The position numbers were made by a program, and so were the translations under genes. From positions 4,464,001-4,528,000 of the forward strand of contig CM074127.1 of the NCBI GenBank assembly GCA_037178625.1: DNA of 64,000 nucleotides. The letters run 5' to 3'. The DNA is from Skeletonema tropicum. Its lineage: Eukaryota; Bacillariophyta; Thalassiosirophyceae; Thalassiosirales; Thalassiosiraceae. Of this stretch, positions 9,107 to 20,443 are shown piece after piece (the stretch's first letter is position 1; every line of letters starts with the position of its first letter). The notes under the pieces are model-generated. The model ran no database searches and was not told the DNA's origin. It saw nothing but the letters and a program-made list of their open reading frames with translations.

Positions 9107-12100
9107 ATGTCAATCGACCAAGATCAGCCTCCAAGCAAGGAGCCGTCTCGTCCGAACGACAAGGGCGACTCAAACGAAGTGGGGGAGATTCCGAATAGCT
9201 GCAATGAAGCGACGCAGTTGGACAAGGGTGATGCAGTACAGCAAAGTCAGGATCAGGGCACATCCAATGAAGACCAAGGATTGAAATCCAATGACAAAGA
9301 AACTCTTACTCCCAATCCCGTTGCAGCAGAGGCAAGCACGTCTTTGTCAAATGAAGAAATAGACAAATCTAATGTTTCTACCAAAACGAAGAGACAGCTC
9401 GATTCGCCAGTGGATGCAGACAATCCCGCAAAAAGAAGCAAGCCGCAGGGCGAAACTCCCGAGCCTCCCAAACTTCCCAGACCCGCTCCCGAGACGTCTG
9501 AAACTTCAGCTGCAACGAAGCCCGAAGCTGCAGCAATTGCTGACAGCCCATCCGAGCAAATGGATGTAGAAGAGGCTCCCAAATCTGCGCCTACTCCTGA
9601 CAATGCTACTCCTGACGATGAAGCGAACCCTTCAACTTCATCTTCAGAAAAATCAGATGCGATGGACGTAGACGAAACTAAATCACCCTCTGCAATTGAT
9701 GAAAACAAGGATGCTGATGCAGCAGCAAATACGCAATCCGACGACGACTTGGACTACACTTATGATCTTATTGATCCGGCTCTTTCGGGAGTTATGAAAC
9801 TCGAAGACATGATCATTCCCAAGGTAGAACCACTAGAATCACTCACCTTTCGTGATCTTGCGGAGCTAGAAGCTGCGCTCCAAATCGGAGATCATTACAA
9901 CTACGGCGAAGATGACGGATGGAAGGGAGACTGGGCTGGTAACTTGGATCTCTTCCGTAAAGAGGTTGTTGTAAACAAAAACTATCTGAATACGCAACCA
10001 TCCGCCAAACCCATTAGAATTGATTACTGTGATTGGGTTGCATCAAACGCTCGCGACAAAAAAGATCTTAGAGGTCTGGAGCTTCTATTTCGTTATGTCT
10101 ACCACATGAAAGGAACTCCAGCCATGGCCAAAAAGATTCTTGCCTATGCGTTGCAAAGACCCGCTCAATCTTCCGAGGAACGTCTTGACATCATCATAAA
10201 GGCAGCTACGCGGATGAACTATGATCCCATCGTCCTCAAGCAAGATGGATGGACAATCAAGAAGACAGAAAATCCAGAAGGACCTTTGGGTGGAGCTATT
10301 TACATAGGTAGACGAGTTATATGGCAAAAGCACGAAGCTGTAATCGTAGCTTACATTCCAGACGAAACCTACGGAGGTCTCTGGAAAGGGGTGTTTCTTG
10401 AAGATTTAGATACGTTTGACATGGAACCAGGAGAATTACAGATGGGTCTGAAGAAATTTGAAAACAAGTCGAGGCAAAAAACAACTCGCAGTAACACACA
10501 TTCTGGCAGCACTCGCTTTGCAGCAACTGCTAAATTTACCGTGCCAGGAATTGAGAATGGTATCATCCTCGCCAAGCCTACCAATAGGGCAAGTAAAGGA
10601 ATAATGTGGCCCGCGAGAGTGAGAAATGTTGTCGAAGGAAAGCTCACTACTGACGGAAAAGTGGTAAGTGTCTGTATTTCAGTAACGTTGTGCTCAATCT
10701 TCAGTGATGCATGTTCCTAACGCTGTGTCCCAAATTATCTTGACAGCGACGCAATTCTTCAAAAAATCAGATCCATGTGATCTTTTTAGCTCCCTTTTGG
10801 AATGCACAAGATGCAGAAGCATCCAAAATAACTAATGCGACAGATCCGTATTCTGTTGGTAAGTCGCATGAGTCTATTTTGCGCTTAATGATCCATTCTT
10901 CATGTACTTATCTCATTCTTCACTCTTGAATGTCCCGCTGCAAAACAATGCCAATAGGGCCATTGTTCGAATACGACACCATTGAAGTGTCTGAGGACAA
11001 CATTCAGGAGTACACACACAATTCAATATCTATAGAAAAACTCGAAACTGGCTTTAAATTCCTCGCGTTGCCGAAGGGTGTTTTCGCTCGTTACTTGGAT
11101 AGTCACCGCTTAGCTGTTTCTCTAAAGACTTATTCTTTGAAGCACATGTCTAAGAATCGTGATAGTGAAGACCAGTTGCTCGCCTCTGCGTCACTGACCG
11201 AATCTCACATTCTATCCGTCAAGGCTCCCATATTTCCAGATGTTGTTCTGATGCTTCCTTTTGAGTACATCCTAAGCAAACTTGCTCATCCATCAGAGCT
11301 TACAGCTTCATCGTTGGGGAATGACGAAGACACCCAAGAGCCAGCCATCGACATTGATGCTATAGTGCATTCATTGTCGCCTCCTGAATGCTTTGGAAAG
11401 CCTTCACAGGAGCCCAGGAATAGCACCTGCCTAACCCCAGAGGCATTTCCTTCGTCGCCAGACGCCAATTTTACTCCCGCAAAATCAGTCAAACGTGCTC
11501 TACAGCTAGCACCAGAAGAAAGCAACGGGGACGCTGATGCAATTTGGTCAATAAACAAATTTGCCAGTGATTTTTTGGTGGGTCTTATCCAGAGAGAATC
11601 TGTGGACGATTATTCCGTGGAAGGAGTTGGTCAGCTAGGGACACTGATTACTAACCTCGTAGCTAAGCTACGGCAGACTTGTTCAGCATATCCAAGTTAC
11701 GGGATGCACAAACAAATGATTGAATTGAAGAAAATGTTGTGCCAATGCTTGCTTATCAAGGGACACGGTGAAGACTGCATCGAATATAGTACATTACCAC
11801 AGGGAGTGTCCAAAATGACGATTGTCACCGAATGGCGAAAAGCATGTGAACGCATTTACAAGCGAGCTGTTAGCAAGCTTTCCTTTTCTGGAGTTGGCAA
11901 TGGGGTGACATCTGTGATCACAGACTCTCGCTGTAACGGCCACATTACTCAACTGGGTAGTTTTGAACGACCAGTCAGGCTTCCAGCTGCCATTAAAGGC
12001 GCAAAACGGGCAGGCGCAGGAAGAGGTCCAAATGTGCTGCTACTCAATGAAGTCGAAGACACCTATTATAACATGGCAGAAAACGTTGTTATTCCCAAAG

Positions 12101-13158
12101 CACACAAGAAGACATACATCAAGCGCCTCAAGACCAAGATCCAATCCATTCCTCCAGACCAAAAAGGTGTGCCCCTCACAGACGACAGCGACGGTGAGGG
12201 AGGAGATGACACTATGGGATCCCGAGGATCCTATGCAGCTGCAGTTGTTGGTATTGGTGCGTCCTTGAAGGCTGTTGACATGGTGGTTACCGGCAAGTGT
12301 GTCAATGCATTTTGTGCTATCAGACCTCCAGGACATCACGCTGGCCTTGAACTTCGTCCAATGAATGCAGTCAGTAATGGGTTCTGCCTTTTCAATGCAG
12401 CAGCATGCGCGGCAATATATGCGACCACTCCGTTATCGCAAGGCGGCCTTGGTCTTCGTCGTGTATGTGTGATTGATTTTGATGTTCACCATGGAAATGG
12501 TACTCAGGATATACTGTGCTCCACTTATGACCCGAAGTATTTGTATGTTTCAATACACGCTGGTGGAGCGCACATCAATGGGTACGAGGATGAAGGCTCT
12601 GAAGATGAATCTTTCCGTCACTTACTTGGTGGCAGGAAGACTGAAGGCATCTTCCCAGGGCGATGCGGTGACTCTTCTCCTCACAAAGGAGTTCTGAACA
12701 TTCCTCTTGGAATGAAGGTGACAGCAAGTGCAATGGGATCAGCACTCGTCAGCCAAGTAACACCAAGAGTGGAGGAATTCAGCCCAGACTTGATCATCCT
12801 TTCTGCTGGATTCGATGCACATGAGAATGATCCGCTTGGAATGGGAGGGCTATCTGCAGCTGACTTTGGTCATGTCACCGAAGTGGCTTGCCAAATGGCA
12901 TACAAGACATGCAGTGGCAGAATACTCAGTGTTTTGGAAGGCGGATATGGAGTTCCTTGTTGTCGTCCAAGGACTGATCTCTTCCTCCCACCCTCAGAAG
13001 AAAGACTACTAGACCTCGGAGAAGATCTGCCGTCTAATATGGATGATGAGGTCCATTACACACTACGGCAAAAACTTGACAAGTGTCATGAAGAAGGCTT
13101 CTTGGAATGTGTTCAAGCGCATGTCCAGTCCTTTGTCAAATGCAACATAAGAAAATAG
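9107..13158 (+). CDS. Class II histone deacetylase with PWWP-like N-terminal region
   Basis: Three exons, 9107-10663, 10747-10858, 10958-13158, with introns of 83 and 99 nt; frames join exactly to about 1,289 aa. Residues 1-215 are acidic and disordered, with repeated MDVE/MDVD. Residues ~480-575 (NGIILAKP, MWPARVRNVVEG, IHVIFLAPFWNAQ, LFEYDTIE) read like a PWWP/Tudor-type chromatin-binding barrel, with both introns inside it. The zinc-dependent deacetylase domain is in the last third: RPPGHHA, FDVHHGNGTQ, HAGG, LSAGFDAHENDPLG and EGGYG are all present, so the His-His charge relay and the Asp-His-Asp zinc ligands are intact and activity is expected. This arrangement is HDA1-like, with the catalytic domain C-terminal. 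No nuclear export motif sought. The reader-eraser pairing suggests targeting of deacetylation to marked nucleosomes, which is inference. Confidence 0.85.
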
Positions 13159-13190
13159 ATTCCTTTGTCAAATGCAACATAAGAATAGAT
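13129..13190. repeat. Tandem duplication spanning the HDAC stop codon
   Basis: TCCTTTGTCAAATGCAACAT begins at 13129 and again at 13161. The copies are 32 and 30 bp, differing only by two A in a short A run. The HDAC stop codon lies in the first copy (13156-13158). Confidence 0.9.
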
Positions 13191-13548
13191 AATACATATT
13201 ATTGTACACCATAGATGAGGAAGTTGGATTTTCAAGGGCGTGTTTAATAGTTTTATCTCCTTTCAACCTTCTCGAGGCAACGGAGTTTGTTTGCATCGAT
13301 AGAAATCAACGCATGATGGGTGGTACATTGTTTGTTTCCAAAGTGTTACGCCATCTTGGTAGCTCTGAAATCCTACATATCCGAGCTATCTGAGCACCTT
13401 GAATGCAAAGGTTCCCTTCAAATTTACAACATCTTAAATGTTACAACTCTCAACAACATTTTGGGAGTTCATCTGTCTTGATATAATATTAGATATAGGT
13501 GTGGGGTTTGTTTGTGTTCGTATGGAGTTTCTGACCAAAAACAACAAC
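13159..13548. other. Convergent 3' region between HDAC and FCP genes
   Basis: About 390 bp between convergent stop codons. Apart from the second copy of the duplication at its left edge, I see only AT-rich sequence and no gene. Confidence 0.5.
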
Positions 13549-14276
13549 TTAGAACATTGGGTTTCCAATCAAAGCTGGTACACTGCCCTCAATGTTGGCA
13601 GCAGAAACGAAGGACATGATAGCAATCATGGCCAAACGTCCGTTGTTAAGCTCACGGCTCTGTGAAACCTTCAATTTCTCAGGATCGGAGGATGCAAAGT
13701 TAACGTTAGGGAAGACAATAGTGGGGTAGTCTCCTCCCTTAGTGTAGTGTGTTCCCTTAGCTTCTGATACGACTTCTGCGAAAAAGATGGTGAAGTAGAT
13801 CTGGGCCTTGCCTACAAGCGAAGGACGAATGCAACATGAACATTGTTAGATGCTTGATACATTCAAACTACTTATGCAACCAACTACAAACGAGACGAGT
13901 GTGATCTACTAGTAATCTACTCACCAAGATCTGGTACAGCATCCCAAGCATCCAAAGGTTTCATAGCCGAAAGAGTCTCAAAGCTAACATCCGATGAAAG
14001 CATTCCTGGGAAGTGGAAACCAGCAGCCTGTACGAGGTATCCAGTTGTGGCAAGCATAGCAACACGAGAGTGCTTAAGCTCGGCAGCACGGAACCAAGCA
14101 AGAGTACTTTCAGACCCAAGGGTGGCAAGGCCAAGAGGATCAAATGCCTTGAATGGCATGGTAGATCCTGGCATGTCTTCAACTGCGCTCAAGGCAGTTC
14201 CCTTGTGCGCATTCTGTGCAGGGGCAAATGCATTGGCAACGCCAGCGAGGGCAACGAGTGTAGCAGCAACCTTCAT
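13549..14276 (-). CDS. Fucoxanthin-chlorophyll a/c-binding protein (FCP/LHC family)
   Basis: Light-harvesting antenna protein of the thylakoid membrane. Two exons, 13925-14276 and 13549-13811, over a 113-nt intron (GTGAGT...TTGTAG); joined length 204 aa, typical for the family. The presequence MKVAATLVALAGVANAFAPA has the ASAFAP-like cleavage site that sends proteins into complex plastids. Helix 1 shows ELKHSRVAMLATTGYLVQ and helix 3 shows SRELNNGRLAMIAIMSF, the two generic LHC repeats with their chlorophyll-ligand Glu, His/Asn and Arg. Helix 2 is in exon 2 (IYFTIFFAEVVSEAK). The subfamily (Lhcf, Lhcr or other) is not settled by eye. The gene is divergent from the next one, with starts 275 bp apart. 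Confidence 0.93.
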
Positions 14277-14551
14277 GGTGATAGTCTATTGGTAGTTGTA
14301 TTATTAGCAGCGCGAGTGTCACGGTCGGTAGTTTTGGTCGGGGCAGGCGGCGGCAGCGTGTTTTGGTGAAAGATCGGGCTTCAACTCGACCTTCAACAAT
14401 CGCATTCTCTTTTATCATGACGTTATTTACTACGTCACGCGAATGACACAAAGCGAAGCCAAAGCGGCCAAAGGCAGGCAGGGAGTGTACATCATAGTTG
14501 ATGAGGTAGAGAGAGAGTGAGCGTGGAGAGGATTGCAGTGTTACTGAAAGG
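14277..14551. promoter_or_regulatory. Shared divergent promoter region of FCP and unknown gene
   Basis: Only 275 bp lie between the two divergent start codons. It holds TGACGTTATTTACTACGTCA (14418-14437), an interrupted TGACG...CGTCA palindrome resembling bZIP/CRE half-sites, which could serve light or stress control; this is inference from sequence form only. Confidence 0.4.
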
Positions 14552-15569
14552 ATGGACGCCGATGATAGCAAAAAGCCGTCGCCTCCTTCAGATTCAGGAG
14601 ATGGCACCTACACCCCAGATGATTTGATAGACCTTGTGCGAGCGATCAAATTTGCTCATCCGGAAATGAGCATGAAAAAAGTCCACAAAGAGATTTCAGG
14701 GGCAATGGCAAACGCAGATGAATCCTATGCATTTTTGAAAGAAGTGAAGTTGGATGAAGTGAAGAAGGTGTGGAAAAAGGCATTGAAAAATGCGAACAAG
14801 TCTTCGACACAAAAATCATCGTCGGCTGATGATACTCAACCAAAGATACCTGACGATGGCGTAATGAAATTTTACACAGTTGGAGATGGATCCGTAAAAA
14901 CGCTTGCAGAAAATTATTGCAAGCGTCAAGCTGAAGCTCTAGTTGCAGCTATTCAACTAGAAAAGAAGGAAGAACTAAAAAAATACACACATTTCTTTCT
15001 AGATGTGCCGGCAGAGTTGAGTGGAAAGCGCCCACATCAAGCTTTGGTCAATTTCAATGACAACTACAAAAGCAAGTCTAACTCTTGCAAGAAATCAACA
15101 ACATCATCTTCATCTGATCGGAATTCAGATGGAAGGGAGATATTTAAGATCCAAGTTGCACAATTGCCTCCTGGAATGGAAGATATGTTAACACCAATTC
15201 TCCTCTACAACAAAGATAGAACGTCAACAACGTTTCTGCATCCACCGTCACCAGATGCAGCAGAAGAGGATGACGGAGGATACACGAAGATAAAACAAAT
15301 GATCAGCGAGAGTGGAACAGGTGGAGCACTTGGTGACAAAGGAGGACAGAAAGCGTACTTTTACGGGATGATCACAGAGACTGAAGATGGTCCAAATGTT
15401 GTAAGCATTGATACATCAGAACTCGCTCCTAGTCAGAGATGGTAAGCAGTTATTTTAACCCTACGCAAAGAACTTCTTCTACCTATTTTTCAATGTTTTC
15501 AGTACAAACACATATTATGCTGAACGAGCAGTAAACACCTTGTCTTTTGGAGCAAACCCAACAAGCTGA
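14552..15569 (+). CDS. Conserved hypothetical protein, acidic/basic, possible 3' exon
   Basis: I do not recognise a named domain. Residues ~18-80 form a helical block (DLVRAIKFAHPEMSMKKVHK, DEVKKVWKKALKN) that I associate with several diatom proteins. Residues ~105-170 and ~190-230 look like two globular strands-and-helix segments separated by a Ser/Lys linker. The continuous frame ends at 15445 (297 aa). A good intron, GTAAGC...TTTTCAG (15442-15502, 61 nt), would replace the last residue with an exon 15503-15569 ending NTLSFGANPTS, giving a stop at 15569 and 318 aa. In that case the end overlaps the stop end of the convergent ankyrin gene by 55 bp. Soluble; no targeting signal. Either end is possible. 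Confidence 0.6.
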
Positions 15570-16279
15570 TGCTTGGTGGTCTTTTCTTCTTCGTGTTTCT
15601 TTCGCAATACTTTCTGACTTGCTCGTTGCAGCATCTTTACAACTTTTAAATCTCCTGATGATAACAATGCATATTCAATTGCTGTCATCTCGTCGTTATC
15701 TTCCATTATCACAGAGTTTGGGGATGCCGATAAGAGACAGTTTACAACATCGTATCTTGGAGCATCATTGCTATTGAATGATCCCTCAAATAGCTCACAG
15801 TTTCGATCGCATGCCATGTGTAGAGGGGTTCTTCCATCAGCATCCTGAGCTCGACATGCACTGGGGTTGGCCTCCAAGAGAGCCTGGATGACATTGACAC
15901 TTGCTCCAGTACCGGCTGCGATGTGAAGAGGTGTCCTTTCAAGACAATCGACAGCATTTGCGTCTCCTGGACAAAACTTGATCATTCTTCCGACCACTGA
16001 GGACGGAGGATTGAATCGACAAACAGCATGGAGGAGAGTCATCCCATTAAAGCTTGATGACTGGTTGATTAAAGCTGCATGTGATCGGTACTTGTTACGT
16101 TGCAAGAAAATGCTATTCAGTTTTTGCCAGTCCTCATTCTGGATGAGCTTTAGCAATAGCATAAGCGACGATATTTCTGATTTGTTGGCCATTGTGTTGT
16201 ATGCAGTGTCAGTTGAAGATGGACGTGATGAAGCCGTTATGCTATGATGTGAAAGTGATATGAAAAGAATTATGAGCAT
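15515..16279 (-). CDS. Ankyrin-repeat protein
   Basis: 254 aa from the first ATG (16279); a second ATG at 16192 begins MANKSEISSLMLLLKLIQNE, which matches how short diatom ankyrin proteins usually start, so the shorter 225-aa form is likely. Ankyrin repeats are visible as GMTLLHAVCR, ERTPLHIAAGTGASVNVIQ and GRTPLHMACDRN, followed by a weaker one (EMTAIEYALLSSGDLKVVK). The C-terminus is a basic tail. The upstream form would begin with a hydrophobic stretch, but this is probably untranslated sequence. Partner unknown. It converges on the preceding gene with a possible antisense overlap. Confidence 0.8.
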   Translation of the reverse strand: MLIILFISLSHHSITASSRPSSTDTAYNTMANKSEISSLMLLLKLIQNEDWQKLNSIFLQRNKYRSHAALINQSSSFNGMTLLHAVCRFNPPSSVVGRMIKFCPGDANAVDCLERTPLHIAAGTGASVNVIQALLEANPSACRAQDADGRTPLHMACDRNCELFEGSFNSNDAPRYDVVNCLLSASPNSVIMEDNDEMTAIEYALLSSGDLKVVKMLQRASQKVLRKKHEEEKTTKHQLVGFAPKDKVFTARSA

Positions 16280-16652
16280 TTCCCCGTGTTTGCATAATAT
16301 CGTTCATGCATGATGCATGCAATGATGACATCACAAGGGACTGAGAGAAGCTGCTCAGGCACTATGTCATGTAGGTAGGCTACTTATTGGTCTCTCCAAT
16401 ACTAAGGAGAAAGGAGACATTGCATGCAGGATTTGTGATCATAATTTGTAGGGAGAATTTACGTGACTCAGTATCAGTCTCACCGCGTTTAGAGTCGCAT
16501 TGATGGACATTAGCCTGTCCGCACACCCCATCAATCTCTTCTTCTGCGCGCTCACCGCTCACTCCACTCAATCTCCATTCTGTCGAACATAATATCCTCG
16601 CTCTACTTAATATCAGAGCAAGGTGTATTGTTCTCAAATCAATCAGTCAAAC
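16280..16652. promoter_or_regulatory. Divergent intergenic region (ankyrin / NSUN2-like genes)
   Basis: About 370 bp between divergent starts. It contains tgcatgatgcatgcaatgat (around 16306-16325), a cluster of ATGCAT/GCATGC palindromes. No gene seen; the frame upstream of 16653 lacks an ATG. Confidence 0.4.
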
Positions 16653-19301
16653 ATGGGCAAAAACGGAGGCAGAGGCCGAAAGAAGTGGAACCGCAAGCGC
16701 AAGGCTGAAGAGGGAGCTGAGAAGGAGGGCAAAGAAAGGACCAACGCTGCTGGATACAAAGATGGCAAAGATTACGCTGCTGCGAAGACATCTAACCCAA
16801 AATTCGAAGCATACTATAGTCTAGTTGGATTGCACGACACAAGGTATGAAAATGGAACGTTTGTACCATGCACCACAGACGCAGAGAAACATGCAGAGAG
16901 AGACTTGTTTATGTCTACACTTCGTGCAACTCTTCCAGCTTCCTTTCGTGTTGACAGATCATTAGACCCAACAGTTCAGAAGACAATCCTCGAAGAGTTA
17001 CAGGAGTACGTGGGAAAAGAAATGGAGGTGGAGATTGAGCTTCCTCGTAGGAGTGAGGCCATTGGAGGGAAGAAGACGTGTATTGAGCAAGGAGTTGAGA
17101 TTTCAAAGGAAGAAGGTGATAAAGAACAAAAGACGGAGAATGGCGATAATAACAGCAGCGAAGCTCAATTTGTGAAGAGGACCCTCGCACCTGCCAAACC
17201 TATCCCATTCATTTCTCACAACGACGTCACTCTTGGTTTTCAACTCTCGGTCGATCGGCGCACACTACGACGCAATGCATCGTTGGAGCCTCTGCATTCT
17301 TTTCTAAAGATTCACACTGATTGCGGACACATCACACGTCAAGAAACTGTCAGCATGATTCCACCAGTTGTATTGAACGCCAAAGAAGGGATGAGCGTAC
17401 TAGATATGTGCGCTGCGCCGGGAAGTAAGACATGTCAATTGTTGGAAGTGGTCGGCGGCTTTACGAGCAAGACAGAAAAAGAACCTCACGGCTATGTTGT
17501 AGCAAATGATGCTGACCCCAAACGTGCCTACATGCTTGTCAATCAATTGAAGCGGATGAACAGTCCATCCGTCTATGTTACATCGTGCGATGGTCAATAT
17601 TTCCCCATTCTTGATGACAAGTCTGTAAGAGGAACAGAGAAGGAAGGAATGTTTGACCGCGTGCTGTGTGATGTTCCTTGTAGTGGAGATGGTACTGTTC
17701 GTAAAAATCCAGGGATCTGGAAGAATTGGAATCAGCTTGGTTCGTTGGCTCTTCATCCTCTGCAACTGTCTATTGCTCTTCGTGGTGCGCGGCTGACACA
17801 TGTTGGAGGTTACATGGTTTATTCTACCTGTTCGATGAATCCCATGGAAAATGAAAGTGTTGTAGCCGAACTATTGCGCATAACCGACGGATCATTGGTT
17901 CTAGAAGATCCAAGAGAACGCATGGAGGGGTTGGTTGCTCGGCCTGGGTGGAGCACGTGGAGGGTATTGAGAGAAGGCAAGAACCGAACTCGCAAAGCGA
18001 TGAAAGACTGGCAGAAGAAAAACAACAAAAAGATGCAGCAAAAGAGGAAGGAATGGGAAGCGAAGAGGGCGAAAGGAGAATGCCCCGAACCGCAAGGAGA
18101 GGAGTACTGATGAAAATGGTGAGGAGGAGAAAGAAAAGTTTACTTCCATCTCCTTACGATACTATCCCATATGTCCCTCCAGAAACTTGGGACGAGGATG
18201 CTCTTAGTGAACGGACTACATCGTTGGGATTTGTTGAGTACAAAAAGTATGAAGAAGTTGAGGATGAATGGCGTCGCAGAGTTCGGGCATCGTGCTTTCC
18301 ACCGACGGAAGAAGAAGCAGAGCGGTTTGAGTTACACAAATGCTTGAGGAGTCTACCTCAGGACATGGACACTGGAGGGTTCTTCGTCACATTATTCAAA
18401 AAGGTGAAGCCATTATCTAAAGATGCAACCGAAAGGATGGCAGCCATGGCTAGAGAATCTAGAGGAGGAGTCGAGGTAGACACGGGCAAGAAAGAGGAAG
18501 CCACCGAAGACAAGAAGGAACAACCTGCAAAAGAGAATGACGGGGATGGAGATGCCGTCATGACAGATTCTTCTGCTGCGGATGAAAAGAAGAATGAAGA
18601 AAAGAGCAAAGCAGAAGAACCCGTCGTGAAGAAAGCTCCTACAGGAAAGGTTGGTCAACACAAACACCGCGCTGATCTTGGAGCTGAAGATTTTATTCCT
18701 TCCGATCCTTCCATCTGGCCAGGCCATTAGTGAACAATATGGTCTCCCGCCCACCTTCCCAAAGGATCAATTCATGGTGCGCTCAACTGGTGATGCTAAA
18801 GTTATTTACTTTATCACCAAATCTATCAAAGAGGAACTTATCGATCATGGCATTCAGAATCGCGTCACTGTCATTAATTCTGGATTGAAGGGCTTCGAAC
18901 GATGCAGCATCCAAGAGAAAAGCGCAAAGTATCGTGTTAACCAAGAGGCTATCCAATACGTTGTTCCATACATGACCAAACGTCTCATCTCTGCTGAAAT
19001 GGACGATTTCTATGCTTGTATCAATGATGGGTTCCTTAATTTGGACACTTTCAGTGAATCATTCCAGAATAGTGTTAAGGAGCTGTCACCTGGTTCATTT
19101 GTTGTAGCATTGAAGGGGTATGAGAAAGATGTTGCGAAGAAGATGTACCTTAGCATGTGGAGACGGCCCAACTGTATCAATTGTTTCGTTGCCAAGGTTG
19201 AGATGGAAGCTCTTACTTCCAAAATGCGTGCCCTTGGTTATGTAGCGAAAGTGCAAGAGACTGAAGGGAAGGACAGCGGTGCTGTAGCTTCATCTGCATA
19301 A
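16653..19301 (+). CDS. NSUN2/TRM4: tRNA/mRNA (cytosine-5) methyltransferase, NSUN2/Trm4 type, frameshifted
   Basis: SAM-dependent RNA m5C methyltransferase of nucleus/nucleolus. The ATG at 16653 starts a basic tail, then the NOL1/NOP2/Sun fold: motif I DMCAAPGSKTCQLLE, NDADPKRAYML, motif IV DVPCSGDGTVRKNPGIW with the Pro-Cys release cysteine, and motif VI YSTCSMNPMENE with the catalytic Thr-Cys. The C-terminal family module follows: CLRSLPQDMDTGGFF, then DFIPSDPSIWP continuing as YGLPPTFPKDQFMVR and VINSGLKGFERC. The reading frame changes near 18105, 18140 and 18724. Removing one base at each place restores continuous family sequence (for example GGC-CAT-TAG becomes GGC-ATT-AGT), so this is one gene with three surplus bases or a recently broken gene. 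All catalytic motifs lie before the first break. Confidence 0.85.
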
Positions 19302-19413
19302 GATGCATTCTTCATACAATTAAATGAGTAGAATGAGCTTAATTCGAAGGTGTGTTAATTACGGTCAAATGCATAAGATGCATTCTTCATACAATTAAAT
19401 GATTAGAATGAGC
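19295..19413. repeat. Direct repeat spanning the NSUN2-like stop codon
   Basis: TGCATAAGATGCATTCTTCA starts at 19295 and at 19370. The copies are about 44 bp, separated by 31 bp, with one mismatch (GAGTAG versus GATTAG). The stop codon of the methyltransferase lies at the start of the first copy. Confidence 0.9.
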
Positions 19414-19453
19414 CATAAAAAGATTATGACTTCTTTGTGTCCGCTTTGAACTA

Positions 19454-20443
19454 TTACTTCGTTGTAGCACCTTCTGCAAGCCTCGTTGAGTTGCAAAGCT
19501 CACAGGTAAGGAAATCTTTCTTACTACTGCCAACATGCTCGAAAGTACAAGTACTGCACGTCCATTCTGGACGAATATCTTCTTCCTCATTCGATTTGCT
19601 ATCGATTCTTTGTCGTTTCTTGCTACCACCTTGAGACGTCGTGTCAGCTGATCTAGCCCACAGTTTCTTCAATGTGTTGGATTGCTTTGACCTGATTATA
19701 GTCGCCATTGCCAGTTCGTCTGATCGATTATATGTCACTTCAACTTTGTCAACCTTACCAAGTATTAACTTGGACGTCTTGGCTGTCCCAATCAATTCTT
19801 CGATACCCTCATCTCCGTCTAAATTAACATTTGAAATACCTCGGTCGTCATCAATGTCATGAGAGCCATACCCATGCATCCCGGGTCCACCAAAAAGAGC
19901 AACAAACGATGTCAGCGGAAATTGTACATTACAAGAGGATGATTGTCGTTGGTTGGATAACAATTGTATTAACAGCTTCTGCCCATTGAGCAAGTCATCA
20001 CGTGCACGCTTCAATTCCTCTTTCGTTGGATCCTTGCCATAAGAATGCTTGTTTGCATCTGATTGACACAGTCGTCGAAACTTCTCCCATTCTTGCCTAT
20101 GCAGCTGCTTTTCTTGGGCAGATGGCTCTTTATAATTCTCCAGCCATTCATCAAATACTGTTATTGCATCTCGAATGCCCACCGATTTGTTTGGATGATG
20201 AGCAGCACGCTCTCGCATCGCTCGGATCGTCCAATATTGTTTGTATCGTACTCCTGGTTGTGACGTTAGTTCAATGGTGCGCTGTGCAATACGCTTGTTT
20301 TTGAAACCAGTACCCTTGATGGTGGTTGCTGGATTCTCATCAGTGTAAAGACTGGATGGGATAGTACTATTGGAGGCGTGAGCCTTGTTCCATTGTTCTT
20401 TTGAGGATGACATTCTTAGCCAACTAATTGCAGATGACTCCAT
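19454..20443 (-). CDS. RanBP2-type zinc finger protein, otherwise unknown
   Basis: 329 aa, single exon, ATG at 20443. The C-terminus carries one RanBP2-type zinc finger: WTCSTCTFEHVGSSKKDFLTC followed by CNSTR, i.e. W-x-C-x2-C-x15-C-x2-C; such fingers bind ubiquitin or single-stranded RNA. Residues ~40-110 are a conserved-looking helical domain (TGFKNKRIAQRTIELTSQPG, YWTIRAMRERAAHHPNKS, AITVFDEWLENY) that I cannot name. A basic SKKRQRID stretch may be a nuclear signal. It converges on the methyltransferase gene. Function not assigned. Confidence 0.7.
   Translation of the reverse strand: MESSAISWLRMSSSKEQWNKAHASNSTIPSSLYTDENPATTIKGTGFKNKRIAQRTIELTSQPGVRYKQYWTIRAMRERAAHHPNKSVGIRDAITVFDEWLENYKEPSAQEKQLHRQEWEKFRRLCQSDANKHSYGKDPTKEELKRARDDLLNGQKLLIQLLSNQRQSSSCNVQFPLTSFVALFGGPGMHGYGSHDIDDDRGISNVNLDGDEGIEELIGTAKTSKLILGKVDKVEVTYNRSDELAMATIIRSKQSNTLKKLWARSADTTSQGGSKKRQRIDSKSNEEEDIRPEWTCSTCTFEHVGSSKKDFLTCELCNSTRLAEGATTK

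Noticed and set aside
9253..9708. 151-codon antisense frame over the disordered HDAC N-terminus
   Set aside because: Ser/Ala/Gly-rich mirror of the acidic sense strand without any domain.
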